DNA of 45,633 nt from Lactobacillaceae bacterium (lineage in GTDB: Bacteria; Bacillota; Bacilli; Lactobacillales; Lactobacillaceae), in assembly GCA_902834055.1 (NCBI GenBank), contig CADFHB010000006.1, positions 1 to 45,633 on the forward strand, read 5' to 3'. The position numbers and the translations under genes are program-made. This document shows, one piece after another, positions 8,339 through 16,687 of this stretch. Within the stretch, counting starts at the first letter, position 1. Each line of letters begins with the position of its first letter. The notes under the pieces were generated by a model that made no database searches, was not told the DNA's origin, and saw only the letters and a program-made list of their open reading frames with translations.

Positions 8339-8367
8339 TTTACACAAGTGACGAAGTAGGATATTCT
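8339..8367 (+). promoter_or_regulatory. Probable nupC promoter
   Basis: TTTACA and TATTCT are separated by 17 bp. The leader of about 105 nt contains GTTGTCT (8379-8385) with AGACAAC (8427-8433), and GCAAT (8397-8401) with ATTGC (8441-8445), in interleaved order. Confidence 0.6.
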
Positions 8368-8477
8368 TAGAACGTAAAGTTGTCTTACCGAACAAAGCAA
8401 TTATTAATTATCGATTTTAGTAGCGCAGACAACGGTGTTTATTGCATGGATTTTTTTATAAGGGGTGTATTACAACC

Positions 8478-9680
8478 ATGTATCTTGCAATCAATATTCT
8501 AGGTTTGATTGTTTTCCTAGCGATTGGTTGGCTGTTCTCTAAGAACCGCAAAGCCATCAATTGGAAGACGGTTGCCATCATGGTCGTGCTGAACTTGATT
8601 TTGGCATGGTTCCTGACTGGTTCTTCAGCCGGGCGGGCCGGTGTTAAGGCCGCTGCTGATGGATTCGTTTGGATTGTTGACGTATCAGCAAAGGGGACTG
8701 TCTTTGCATTAGGTGATTGGTACAACGTTAAGAACTTGAACTTCATTTGTTCTGCACTGATGCCAATCCTGATGATTGTTCCATTGTTCGATATCTTGAC
8801 TTACATTGGCTTTTTGCCATGGATCATCAAGTGGATCGGACGTGGGCTTTCCTACATCACTGGTCAACCTAAGTTCGAATCATTCTTCGCTGTTGAAATG
8901 ATGTTCTTAGGTAACACCGAAGTTTTGGCTGTTTCCGGTATGCAAATTCGTAAGATGAGCAAGGAACGTAACTTGACCTTGGCCATGATGTCAATGTCTT
9001 GTGTTACTGCTTCAATTCTGGGTGCCTACATCGAAATGATGCCAGGTCAATACATCTTGACCGCGGTCCCAATCAACATTATTAACGCATTGATTGCTAC
9101 TAGTATGTTGAACCCAGTCAGCATTTCTGCAGAAGAAGACACCATCGAAAAGGTTGGTGCAACTGACAACGGTAAGAAGGAACCATTCTTCAGCTTCTTG
9201 GGTGACTCCATCCTGGGCGCTGGTAAGCTGATCTTGATCATCGTTGCTAACGTTGTTGCCTTCGTTGCCTTGGCTGCTTTGATCGACAAGGTTCTGGCAT
9301 TGTTCTGGAAGCCACTGTCACTGGAAAGTATCCTTGGTGTCATCATGTTCCCATTCTCCTGGTTACTGGGTCTGCCAGTCAACCAAGCTTGGGACTTGGC
9401 CCAAAACATGGGCATGAAGTTAGTTACTAACGAATTCGTTGTTATGGGTAAGGTTACGGCGGACATCGCCCACTACCCAGAACACTTGAAGGCCGTCTTG
9501 ACTGTCTTCGTTACCTCCTTCGCCAACTTTGGTACCCTTGGTATGATCATCGGTGCCTTCAAGGGCTTGGCTAACAAGGAAGATAACGACTACATCGCCT
9601 CAAACATTGGTTACCTGCTGTTGTCTGGTATCTTAGTATCACTCTTATCAGCTGCCTTTGTTGGCCTGTTCGTTTGGTAA
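8478..9680 (+). CDS. nupC: Concentrative nucleoside transporter NupC
   Basis: 400 aa, normal for the CNT family. It imports nucleosides with protons or sodium across the cytoplasmic membrane. ATG 8478 follows AGGGGTG at about 11 bp; the in-frame ATG 8442 would add 12 residues with no better ribosome site. About 8-10 hydrophobic helices are seen. Family segments include F-F-A-V-E-M-M-F-L-G-N-T-E in the first repeat, S-M-S-C-V-T-A-S-I-L-G-A-Y in the middle, and the C-terminal T-S-F-A-N-F-G-T-L-G-M. Codon choice is more biased than in its neighbours (TTG/CTG, GGT, AAG), suggesting strong expression. It is followed by a terminator and a nucleoside hydrolase gene; two cre sites and a shared operator lie upstream. 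Confidence 0.95.
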   Translation: MYLAINILGLIVFLAIGWLFSKNRKAINWKTVAIMVVLNLILAWFLTGSSAGRAGVKAAADGFVWIVDVSAKGTVFALGDWYNVKNLNFICSALMPILMIVPLFDILTYIGFLPWIIKWIGRGLSYITGQPKFESFFAVEMMFLGNTEVLAVSGMQIRKMSKERNLTLAMMSMSCVTASILGAYIEMMPGQYILTAVPINIINALIATSMLNPVSISAEEDTIEKVGATDNGKKEPFFSFLGDSILGAGKLILIIVANVVAFVALAALIDKVLALFWKPLSLESILGVIMFPFSWLLGLPVNQAWDLAQNMGMKLVTNEFVVMGKVTADIAHYPEHLKAVLTVFVTSFANFGTLGMIIGAFKGLANKEDNDYIASNIGYLLLSGILVSLLSAAFVGLFVW

Positions 9681-9685
9681 AAACT

Positions 9686-9713
9686 AAAAAGCAGCTTCCG
9701 GGCTGCTTTTTTT
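9686..9713 (+). terminator. Terminator after nupC
   Basis: AAAAAGCAGC pairs with GCTGCTTTTT around a short loop and is followed by a T-run. It should reduce read-through into the hydrolase gene. Confidence 0.85.
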
Positions 9714-9724
9714 AGCCCTAAATC

Positions 9725-9738
9725 AGAAAACGCTTGCA
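9725..9738 (+). promoter_or_regulatory. Candidate cre site before the nucleoside hydrolase
   Basis: AGAAAACGCTTGCA matches 12 of 14 cre positions and shares CGCTTGCA with the site at 8193. It lies in the short space between the nupC terminator and the next start codon. Confidence 0.4.
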
Positions 9739-9760
9739 TTTCATATAGGAGGAAATAGGT

Positions 9761-10669
9761 ATGACGACTAAAATTATTATGGATACTGACCCAGGCATTG
9801 ACGACGCTGCAGCATTGACAATGGCAATCAACGACCCGGCCATTGATCTGAAGCTAGTAACGGCGGTTGCGGGGAACGTAACGGTTGACAAGACGACGGC
9901 AAACGCATTGAAGATCATTCACTTCTTTAGTAAGGATATTCCAGTTGCTGCCGGCGCTGAACAACCATTGATCAAGCCATTCGAAGATGCCGCCCGGATT
10001 CACGGTGAATCAGGAATGCCTGGCTATGACTTTGGCAATGACTACGGCAAGCCAATTGATAAGACGGCGGTTGAAGCCCTTCACGATGCTATCATGGCTG
10101 AAGATGAGGTCATCTTAGTACCAACCGGCTCTTATACCAACATCGCTTTGCTGTTTAGCGAATACCCAGAAGTAAAGAGCCACATCAAGAAGATCGTTGC
10201 CATGGGTGGCTCCGTTTCCGGCGGTAACATGACGAGTGCTGCAGAATTCAATGTCTTTACTGACCCCGACGCTGCTCGGATTATGTATAACTCTGGTATT
10301 CCGATCGTAATGGTTGGCCTCGATGTTACCCTGAAGGCCCTACTGACTAAGGACACCATTGAAAAGTTGGGCCAAATGAATAAGACTGGGGAAATGCTCC
10401 ACGCCTTGATTACCCACTACAATGATGGCTCTGACGAAGGTCGGCCAATGCACGATGTTAACACAATCTTCTACTTGCTCCACCCTGAAGCATTTACGAC
10501 CAAGAAGATGTGGGTTGATGTTCAAACTGCTGGTCCAGCCATTGGGGCAACGGTTGCGGATATCCGGGGTGCCTACCATGATGGTAAGACCAACGCGGAT
10601 GTTTGCTTAGACATTGACGCGGACTACTTTAACCAGTGGTTCTTAGACGAAGTTAGCAAGATGAACTAA
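9761..10669 (+). CDS. Inosine/uridine-type ribonucleoside hydrolase
   Basis: 302 aa. It hydrolyses the N-glycosidic bond of ribonucleosides to base and ribose. The N-terminal calcium-binding motif DTDPGIDDAAAL (residues 8-19) defines the IunH/Rih family. The central V-P-T-G-S-Y-T-N-I-A and M-G-G-S segments and the C-terminal M-H-D-V-N-T histidine-aspartate element are also present. AGGAGG lies 8 bp before ATG 9761. Its place beside nupC fits uptake followed by cleavage. Substrate preference (purine or pyrimidine; RihA, B or C) cannot be decided here. A dispersed repeat begins 14 bp after the stop. Confidence 0.95.
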   Translation: MTTKIIMDTDPGIDDAAALTMAINDPAIDLKLVTAVAGNVTVDKTTANALKIIHFFSKDIPVAAGAEQPLIKPFEDAARIHGESGMPGYDFGNDYGKPIDKTAVEALHDAIMAEDEVILVPTGSYTNIALLFSEYPEVKSHIKKIVAMGGSVSGGNMTSAAEFNVFTDPDAARIMYNSGIPIVMVGLDVTLKALLTKDTIEKLGQMNKTGEMLHALITHYNDGSDEGRPMHDVNTIFYLLHPEAFTTKKMWVDVQTAGPAIGATVADIRGAYHDGKTNADVCLDIDADYFNQWFLDEVSKMN

Positions 10670-10683
10670 TTCACACCACCTGT

Positions 10684-10880
10684 GGAGAGGACTGTGATAT
10701 AACTTCCCCATAAAGGGAAAATGTTACAGGGCAGTACACCAAGGGGCTCTAGCATTCGGATTTTCCGAATTGCGAGAGCTCCTTGGTGCTTTTTAAAGGC
10801 TAGCTGCGTTCCAGGCTTGCTTCGCTTCGCAAAACGAACTAGCAAGCAGTTCTGTTACGCTCTTCCCCACGCCCCTTTTA
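10684..10880 (+). repeat. Dispersed intergenic hairpin repeat, copy 1
   Basis: This copy is about 197 bp. It runs from GAGGACTGTGATATAAC through a central hairpin (GGGGCTCTAGCATTCGG / CCGAATTGCGAGAGCTCC) and AAAGGCTAGCT to a GAACTAGCAAGC end that closes with GCCCCTTTTA. It is related to the copies at 31675, 37927 and 39970. It starts 14 bp after the hydrolase stop and could terminate that transcript. Confidence 0.8.
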
Positions 10881-10893
10881 TTTTAGAAAGATA

Positions 10894-10907
10894 ATTTCCC
10901 GGGAAAT
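10894..10907 (+). promoter_or_regulatory. Noc-binding site (NBS), perfect consensus
   Basis: ATTTCCCGGGAAAT is identical to the palindromic Noc-binding consensus described for Bacillus subtilis. It lies about 100 bp before rsmG and 850 bp before the noc gene, in the same presumptive promoter region. It suggests Noc loads next to its own operon. Confidence 0.7.
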
Positions 10908-10971
10908 TATTTCTAATTACCCAGACCTGCTGGTTGAAAGGTGCGCCGATTTAGGTTACAGTATAAGGGTA

Positions 10972-10993
10972 CGTGAAACATAAATGTTTCACG
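10972..10993 (+). promoter_or_regulatory. 22-bp perfect palindrome made of parS half-sites, at the rsmG start region
   Basis: Arms CGTGAAACAT and ATGTTTCACG flank a central AA. The consensus parS is TGTTTCAC followed by GTGAAACA; here the same two octamers occur in the reverse order. It overlaps the expected transcription start below TATAAG (10962-10967). It could be a ParB/Noc autoregulatory operator or a 5' mRNA hairpin. Confidence 0.55.
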
Positions 10994-11011
10994 AAAAGGA
11001 GCGTTTATTTA

Positions 11012-11737
11012 ATGAATCCAGAACAATTTCAACAAACACTCGCTGACCACGGGATTAACCTCACCGCTTATCAAATGCGGCAGTTTGCGGACTACTACCA
11101 CTTGTTAGTAGCTACCAACCGGCAGGTTAACTTAACCCGGATAACAGAAGAAAATGATGTGTACTTAAAACACTTCTACGATTCACTAACGGGGGCCTTC
11201 GCTGCGCCCCGTTTACAGACTGTCCCGCTGCACCTGTGTGACATTGGCGCTGGTGCCGGCTTTCCGTCACTACCGTTAAAGATTGCCTTTCCCCAGTTAA
11301 AGGTAACGATTGTTGATTCACTTAATAAGCGGATTAACTTCTTAAAGGAATTGGTTAACAAGCTTGGGTTGACTGACGTGACCTTGATCCATGATCGGGC
11401 CGAGACGTTTTCTGCCAAGCAGTCTATTCACCGGGAGCAATATGACGTTGTTACCGCCCGTGCGGTGGCCCGGCTAAGTGTTTTAAGTGAGTTATGCTTG
11501 CCAGCGGCAAAGGTCGGTGGTGAACTGGTGGCTTATAAGGCTAGTGCCGCAGATGATGAGCTGGCGGCGGCCAAGGGAGCAATCGTCAAGCTCGGTGGAC
11601 AGGTCCAAAAAGAGGTTGCCTTGACATTACCTGGCACTGATGAACAACGAAAGATTGTAATAATTGATAAAGTAGCGGCAACCCCGAAGAAGTACCCACG
11701 GCGGCCGGGAGTGCCAAATAAGAAGCCACTTCGGTAG
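11012..11737 (+). CDS. rsmG: 16S rRNA (guanine527-N7)-methyltransferase RsmG
   Basis: 241 aa from ATG 11012, which has AAGGAG upstream. A GTG at 10973 sits within the palindrome and is rejected. It methylates G527 of 16S rRNA at N7 using S-adenosylmethionine. The Rossmann motif I is [16 protein letters not shown] at about residues 77-92. It is followed by [13 protein letters not shown] and the T-A-R-A-V-A segment typical of GidB. It heads the noc-soj-spo0J block, as in many Firmicutes near the origin. The gene ends 15 bp before noc. Confidence 0.97.
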   Translation: MNPEQFQQTLADHGINLTAYQMRQFADYYHLLVATNRQVNLTRITEENDVYLKHFYDSLTGAFAAPRLQTVPLHLCDIGAGAGFPSLPLKIAFPQLKVTIVDSLNKRINFLKELVNKLGLTDVTLIHDRAETFSAKQSIHREQYDVVTARAVARLSVLSELCLPAAKVGGELVAYKASAADDELAAAKGAIVKLGGQVQKEVALTLPGTDEQRKIVIIDKVAATPKKYPRRPGVPNKKPLR

Positions 11738-11752
11738 TGAGGAGGATGAGTA

Positions 11753-12709
11753 ATGGCTTTTTCATTATTTAACTTTGGCAAAAGTGAAAGTAATGACGCA
11801 AAGAAGAAGGTAGTGGATGTTAAGCTCGACCAAATCGTGCCCAACCGCTACCAACCACGCCAGGTTTTTGATAAGGATGGAATCCAAGAATTAGCCCAGA
11901 CGATTGACGAACACGGCCTGCTCCAGCCAATTGTCCTGCGTGAATACGAAGCGGCTAAGTACGAAATTATTGCCGGTGAACGGCGCTTCCGGGCAATGAA
12001 GCTCCTGAAGTGGGAGACGGCGCCAGCAATCATCGAAAAGATGAGTGACCATGAGGCGGCTTCATTGGCCCTGGTTGAAAACTTGCAGCGGTCGCAACTA
12101 AGCCCGGTTGAAGAAGCTCAGGCCTACCGGCGGTTAATGGACCTCAACCACTTAACTCAGGCAACGCTAGCGAAAGGAATGGGGAAGAGCCAGTCCTTTG
12201 TGGCAAACAAGTTGCGCCTGCTCAAGCTAATTAAGCCGGTCCAAACGGCGATCCTTGACCACCGGATTTCCGAGCGGCATGGTCGGGCGATGTTAGACCT
12301 CGATGAGAAGCAGCAGCGGGACATGCTGATGAAGGTTGTAAATAACCGGTTGACGGTTCGACAAACGGAAGATGAGGTGGCAAAGGAACTTGGCCGGCCA
12401 CTACCATCGGAAGTAGCAAAGCAAAAGGCGGCCGCCCGAAAACGGGAACTGTCAGCAATTGCCCCCGAGGCCGAACTGGCCATGACGACGCCAACGCCAA
12501 CGCCGGCTTCCCAACCAAAGGCTAAGAAGGGCAAGAAGCGCCGTACCAAGGCTAAACCCGCTAAGCAGATTAATGATGCCCGGTTGGCGCTAAACACGAT
12601 TAAAAAGTCGATCAAGTTAGCGACCGACAGCGGCTTTACCGTTACCACCACGGAGAACGATAACGACCAGGTTTACCAATTAGTAATTGAAATTCCGAAG
12701 AAACAGTAG
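11753..12709 (+). CDS. noc: Nucleoid occlusion protein Noc (ParB family)
   Basis: 318 aa. Noc binds NBS sites, spreads with CTP, and tethers DNA to the membrane to keep division away from the nucleoid. The N-terminus MAFSLFNFGK fits the short amphipathic membrane-targeting helix of Noc. The ParB/CTP domain holds NRYQPRQVFD (31-40) and GERRFR (75-80). A helix-turn-helix occupies about 125-165. The C-terminal dimer region resembles Noc, with L-A-L-N-T-I-K-K-S near the end. Unlike the shorter B. subtilis protein, it has a low-complexity Thr/Pro then Lys/Arg-rich linker at about 240-275. GGAGG precedes ATG 11753. Having two ParB-like genes around soj, with this one first, supports Noc over Spo0J. 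Confidence 0.92.
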   Translation: MAFSLFNFGKSESNDAKKKVVDVKLDQIVPNRYQPRQVFDKDGIQELAQTIDEHGLLQPIVLREYEAAKYEIIAGERRFRAMKLLKWETAPAIIEKMSDHEAASLALVENLQRSQLSPVEEAQAYRRLMDLNHLTQATLAKGMGKSQSFVANKLRLLKLIKPVQTAILDHRISERHGRAMLDLDEKQQRDMLMKVVNNRLTVRQTEDEVAKELGRPLPSEVAKQKAAARKRELSAIAPEAELAMTTPTPTPASQPKAKKGKKRRTKAKPAKQINDARLALNTIKKSIKLATDSGFTVTTTENDNDQVYQLVIEIPKKQ

Positions 12710-12720
12710 GAGGCACATCA

Positions 12721-13491
12721 ATGGGTTCAGTAATTGCATTAGCTAACCAAAAGGGTGGGGTCGGAAAGACCACGACCAGCGTTAACCTGGGGGCCTGCTT
12801 AGCTGACCAGGGTCAACACGTCTTATTAATTGACCTTGACCCGCAAGGCAATGCGACCAGCGGGTTAGGAGTCGAGAAACGTGAGATTGAAAAGAGCGTC
12901 TATGACGTCTTGATTAATGACGAGCCGTTAAAGAATGTGATCCGCCATTCAAGTCACCCCGGCCTTGATATTGCACCAACGACAATCGCCCTTTCCGGTG
13001 CGGAGGTCGAATTGACGAATTTAATGGCCCGGGAGACCCGCTTGAAGGACGCCTTTGGTGATGTGAAGGACCAGTATGATTTTATCCTAATTGACTGCCC
13101 GCCATCGCTAGGATTGCTGACGATCAACGCTTTTACCGCCTGCAATTCGATCTTAATCCCGGTGCAAAGCGAATACTACGCCCTGGAAGGGCTGAGTCAG
13201 CTGCTTAACACGATTAAGTTAGTTCAAAAGCACTTCAACCCGAACTTGAAAATCGAGGGTGTCCTCTTGACGATGTACGATAAGCGGACGAACCTGGGCC
13301 AGCAGGTTAATGCCGAAGTGAAGAAGTTCTTTGGCGACCAGGTTTATCAGACGGTGATCCCCCGCAACGTGCGGTTGTCAGAGGCCCCCAGTCATGGCCT
13401 CGCAATCATCGACTATGATCAACGGTCGACAGGTGCACGGGTATACAAGGAACTAGCAAAGGAAGTGTTGTCTAATAATGGCAAAGCGTAA
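12721..13491 (+). CDS. soj: Chromosome partitioning ATPase Soj/ParA
   Basis: 256 aa. The deviant Walker A KGGVGKTT is at residues 11-18, the D-L-D-P-Q-G-N-A-T switch follows, and Walker B is in D-F-I-L-I-D-C-P-P-S. These define a ParA/MinD-type ATPase that works with ParB on origin segregation and DnaA control. The length is normal. Its 3' end overlaps spo0J by 14 bp, implying coupled translation. It has AGGAGG 6 bp before ATG 12721. Confidence 0.97.
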   Translation: MGSVIALANQKGGVGKTTTSVNLGACLADQGQHVLLIDLDPQGNATSGLGVEKREIEKSVYDVLINDEPLKNVIRHSSHPGLDIAPTTIALSGAEVELTNLMARETRLKDAFGDVKDQYDFILIDCPPSLGLLTINAFTACNSILIPVQSEYYALEGLSQLLNTIKLVQKHFNPNLKIEGVLLTMYDKRTNLGQQVNAEVKKFFGDQVYQTVIPRNVRLSEAPSHGLAIIDYDQRSTGARVYKELAKEVLSNNGKA

Positions 13492-14365
13492 AAAAGTTGG
13501 CCTGGGCCGGGGAATCGAAGCCCTGTTTGAGGAAAACACCATTGCAGAACCAGTTGCTGGCGAGACGGTGCAGGATGTTAAGTTGACACTGATTCGGCCG
13601 AACCCCTACCAGCCGCGGCGCACATTTGACCAGGCGGCGTTAAAGGAACTAGCCAAGTCAATCGAAGAAAGTGGCGTATTCCAGCCGGTCATCTTGCGGC
13701 AGCCGGACCCGGCAATCGAACGTTACGAGTTAATTGCCGGTGAGCGGCGGTTCCGGGCTTCAAAGCTGGCTAAGCAGGCCACGATTCCCGCAATTGTTCG
13801 TAACATGAGCGATGAACAGATGATGGAAGTAGCCGTTTTGGAAAACCTACAACGGGAGGACCTGACGCCACTGGAAGAGGCCCAGGCCTACCAAACGCTG
13901 ATGGATAAGCTTTCCCTAACCCAGGCCCAGGTGGCCAACCGGTTGGGTAAGAGCCGGCCTTACATCGCTAACTACCTGCGTCTATTGGGCTTGCCGAAGT
14001 TAATCAAGGATGCTCTTAACGATGGGCAACTATCAATGGGGCAGGCCCGAACAATCCTCGGTTTAAAGGATAAGAAGAAGCTCGTTGCCCTTGCGAAGCG
14101 GGCAATGGCGGATAACCTAACTGTCCGGCAGCTCGAACAGGTCGTGGCGCAGATGAACGGCACGGCGAAAAAGAAGGCGGCCCGGCGGGGGACTCGCAAG
14201 CCGGTTTATATCCGGGAGGCGGAATCCCAGCTGCAAAGCAAGTTTGGCACAAAGGTATCAGTTGCCCAGAGCCGGAAACGGGGGACCGGGAAAATTGAGA
14301 TTCCGTACACGTCCAACGATGACCTCACACGGATTTTAGAACTATTGGACATCACATTAGACTAG
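13478..14365 (+). CDS. spo0J: Chromosome partitioning protein Spo0J/ParB
   Basis: 295 aa. The N-terminal Soj-interacting motif G-L-G-R-G-I-E-A-L-F is at residues 8-17. The CTPase/ParB domain holds NPYQPRRTFD (42-51) and GERRFR (88-93). The helix-turn-helix T-Q-A-Q-V-A-N-R-L-G-K-S-R follows near 148-160, and a C-terminal dimer region ends the protein. It binds parS and loads SMC near the origin. No perfect parS was seen in or near the gene; the nearest related sequence is the palindrome before rsmG. It starts within soj. Confidence 0.97.
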   Translation: MAKRKKVGLGRGIEALFEENTIAEPVAGETVQDVKLTLIRPNPYQPRRTFDQAALKELAKSIEESGVFQPVILRQPDPAIERYELIAGERRFRASKLAKQATIPAIVRNMSDEQMMEVAVLENLQREDLTPLEEAQAYQTLMDKLSLTQAQVANRLGKSRPYIANYLRLLGLPKLIKDALNDGQLSMGQARTILGLKDKKKLVALAKRAMADNLTVRQLEQVVAQMNGTAKKKAARRGTRKPVYIREAESQLQSKFGTKVSVAQSRKRGTGKIEIPYTSNDDLTRILELLDITLD

Positions 14366-14376
14366 GAGGGAGTACC

Positions 14377-14574
14377 ATGGCAGCTTATGATAAGGGCGAT
14401 GTAGTTTTGATGAAAAAGGCACACCCCTGTGGAACTAACCGCTGGTTGATCACCCGGGTGGGTGCTGATATTAAGATTCAATGCCAGGGGTGTGGCCACG
14501 TTGTAATGATGACCCGGCAAAAATTCGACAAGGGTTTTAAGAAAGTCCTTGAAAAAGCACCGACGGAAAACTAA
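14377..14574 (+). CDS. DUF951 family small protein
   Basis: 65 aa, with GGAGG upstream. The sequence has a basic, beta-rich profile with H-P-C-G-T-N-R-W near the start and C-Q-G-C-G-H in the middle, so three cysteines and a histidine could bind metal. It lies between spo0J and ychF, as in many lactobacilli and bacilli. The family has no firmly established function, although its conserved position suggests a role in translation or nucleic-acid binding. Confidence 0.9.
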   Translation: MAAYDKGDVVLMKKAHPCGTNRWLITRVGADIKIQCQGCGHVVMMTRQKFDKGFKKVLEKAPTEN

Positions 14575-14628
14575 TAATTAGTTGTTCATTATTTTAGCAA
14601 AATTTCAAAAAAGGAAAGTGAAAGATTC

Positions 14629-15726
14629 ATGTCATTAACTGCAGGAATTGTCGGCTTGCCAAACGTTGGTAAGTCAACGCTGTTTAACGCAATTACCAAG
14701 GCGGGAGCGGAGATGGCTAACTACCCATTTGCCACGATCGACCCGAACGTGGGAATGGTGGAAGTTCCCGACAAGCGCCTGGACCGGATCCAAGAGTTGA
14801 TCCCTGCCAAGAAGATCGTACCGACCACCTTCGAATTTACCGATATTGCCGGGATCGTTAAGGGGGCCAGCAAGGGTGAAGGGCTTGGTAACAAGTTCTT
14901 GGAAAACATTCGGCAAACGGACGCGATTGTTCACGTTGTCCGGGCCTTTGACGATAATGACATCACGAGTGTTTCCGGTAAGGTTGACCCGATCGAAGAC
15001 ATTGACACCATTAACCTAGAATTAGTGATGGCGGACTTGGACGCGGTTAACAAGCGTCTGGCAAAGGTTCAACGGGCAGCTAAGGGCCGTGATAAGGATG
15101 CCCTGGCCGAACTGGCAGTTTTAAATAAGATCAAGCCGGTGCTCGAAGACGGTAAGAGCGTCCGCTCAATCGACTTCAGCGATGATGAAATGAAGATCGT
15201 CAAGGGGCTCTTCCTCTTAACCAGCAAGCCGGTGCTTTACGTTGCTAACATTGCGGAAGACGACATGGCTGACCCTGATGGCAACAAGTACATGGACGCG
15301 ATTAAGGAACACGTTAAGGGCGATGGTGAAGTGATCGGTGTTGCTGCCGCTGCCGAAGAGCAAATTGCGGAAATGGATGACGCCGACAAGGCCGACTTCC
15401 TGGAAATGGAAGGTGTCAAGGAACCGGGGCTCAACCGGTTGATTCGTGCGGCCTACAAGCTCTTGGGTCTGGAAACCTTCTTTACTGCTGGGGGACCAGA
15501 AACCCGGGCCTGGACTTACCGGAAGGGGACCAAGGCACCACAAGCTGCTGGGATTATCCACTCCGACTTTGAACGGGGCTTTATCCGGGCAGAAGTAATG
15601 AGCTTTGAAGACCTTGACCAGTTAGGGTCGGAAGCCGCCGTCAAGGAAGCTGGTAAGCTCCGCTTGGAAGGTAAGGATTACGTAATGCAAGACGGTGACA
15701 TCGTTGAATTCCGTTTCAACGTTTAA
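14629..15726 (+). CDS. ychF: Redox-regulated ATPase YchF (OLA1 family)
   Basis: 365 aa, normal for the family. The P-loop GLPNVGKST is at residues 9-17. The G2/G3 region DIAGIVKGASKGEGLGN follows near 72-88, then a helical insertion, and a C-terminal TGS domain (about 280-363; the segment from T-R-A-W-T-Y-R-K-G-T). YchF is an Obg-related P-loop enzyme that prefers ATP and binds ribosomes. GGAAAGTG precedes ATG 14629. It is separated from DUF951 by 54 bp with no terminator, so it is probably co-transcribed. Confidence 0.97.
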   Translation: MSLTAGIVGLPNVGKSTLFNAITKAGAEMANYPFATIDPNVGMVEVPDKRLDRIQELIPAKKIVPTTFEFTDIAGIVKGASKGEGLGNKFLENIRQTDAIVHVVRAFDDNDITSVSGKVDPIEDIDTINLELVMADLDAVNKRLAKVQRAAKGRDKDALAELAVLNKIKPVLEDGKSVRSIDFSDDEMKIVKGLFLLTSKPVLYVANIAEDDMADPDGNKYMDAIKEHVKGDGEVIGVAAAAEEQIAEMDDADKADFLEMEGVKEPGLNRLIRAAYKLLGLETFFTAGGPETRAWTYRKGTKAPQAAGIIHSDFERGFIRAEVMSFEDLDQLGSEAAVKEAGKLRLEGKDYVMQDGDIVEFRFNV

Positions 15727-15792
15727 TGTATCAGGCTGCCAGTGCAGTGAGCTGGCAAACAGACCTTAGTGAAATAAGAGAGGAGTTTCACA

Positions 15793-16551
15793 TTGAGTGA
15801 AGAACAACCACGCAACGCACAGGCTGGCCAACGGCAAAAGCAACGTGAAAAAGAACAACGCCAGGAAAAGGGGAGTGCGTTCTCAAACTATGGCTTAACC
15901 CGGAAAAACGAGGAATTCGTTTACCAATTAAACAAGCAACTAAACCGGCAGGGGGTTGCTAAGGACAAGCAACCAGCGATGATCAAGGAGACCATTGATA
16001 AACTGCTGGCGGGGCAAAAGAAGGGGCAAACGGCTAAGAGCCTCTTTGGTACGCCAACTGAGTACGCGAAGGAATTAAAGAACCCCCAACCCGCAGACCC
16101 GCAGGCAACAACCCAGCGGTCAATGAAGTTGTTGTCAGTAGACAATAGTTTGATCTTCTTTAGTATCTTTACCTTCATGTACGGGATCATGTTCCTGCTG
16201 TCGCCAGAAATCTTGAAGACCAAGCAGTACGGTAGCTCTGGGATTACGGCGATTGTCTTGGTCGCCGTAATTGGTGGGGTATTATTTAGCTACATCATGC
16301 TCCAGCTGCAACCGGTCAATAAGAAACAGGCTCGGCCGATGGCGGTCCGGATCCTGATCCTGGTTATCGGCCTGGTCGTATGGCTAGGAATCTACATGAT
16401 GGCCAGCTGGCTGCCGAACGTCATCAACCCACGCTTGAATGCTTGGGTTTACATCATCTTTGGTTTGATTGCCTTTGGTGGTGATATGTACTTCCGAAAC
16501 AAGTACCATGTTTCCGGTGTATATGGTGGAGGCAACCGGCGCCGGCGGTAA
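15793..16551 (+). CDS. DUF1129 family membrane protein
   Basis: 252 aa starting with TTG 15793, 7 bp after AGGAG. The N-terminal 110 residues are soluble, rich in Gln, Lys and Arg, and include a helical segment (Q-L-N-K-Q-L-N-R). Four hydrophobic helices follow at about 118-135, 150-172, 186-205 and 215-230, and the protein ends in a short basic tail (G-G-N-R-R-R-R). It matches the DUF1129 architecture found after ychF in lactobacilli. Function is unknown. Confidence 0.85.
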   Translation: MSEEQPRNAQAGQRQKQREKEQRQEKGSAFSNYGLTRKNEEFVYQLNKQLNRQGVAKDKQPAMIKETIDKLLAGQKKGQTAKSLFGTPTEYAKELKNPQPADPQATTQRSMKLLSVDNSLIFFSIFTFMYGIMFLLSPEILKTKQYGSSGITAIVLVAVIGGVLFSYIMLQLQPVNKKQARPMAVRILILVIGLVVWLGIYMMASWLPNVINPRLNAWVYIIFGLIAFGGDMYFRNKYHVSGVYGGGNRRRR

Positions 16552-16581
16552 ATGACTGCGCTATAGCATTTTAACTATGAT

Positions 16582-16615
16582 AAAGGGACTCGTGAAGCGG
16601 GTCCCTTTAATTGTT
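16582..16615 (+). terminator. Terminator after the DUF1129 gene
   Basis: AAAGGGAC pairs with GTCCCTTT around a 12-nt loop and is followed by a T-rich tail. It closes the rsmG-to-DUF1129 block and separates it from the deo operon. Confidence 0.8.
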
Positions 16616-16671
16616 TTAAACTTAAGGTTTTGTTTAGCAATTCGTTCGTGCCAGGCAGGACGGTCCTTCGA

Positions 16672-16687
16672 ACGTAAACCGTTTTAA
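16672..16687 (+). promoter_or_regulatory. Candidate nucleoside-regulon operator before deoC
   Basis: ACGTAAACCGTTTTAA is identical to 8267-8282 upstream of nupC. The core TAAACCGTTTTA is symmetrical at 10 of 12 positions. It lies about 57 bp before the likely -10 TATACA (16744-16749). An outer repeat CGTTCG (16643) / CGAACG (16669) flanks its left side. Confidence 0.5.

Noticed and set aside
10973..11011. GTG start 13 codons upstream of rsmG
   Set aside because: The codon is inside the palindrome and has no ribosome site; ATG 11012 has AAGGAG upstream.
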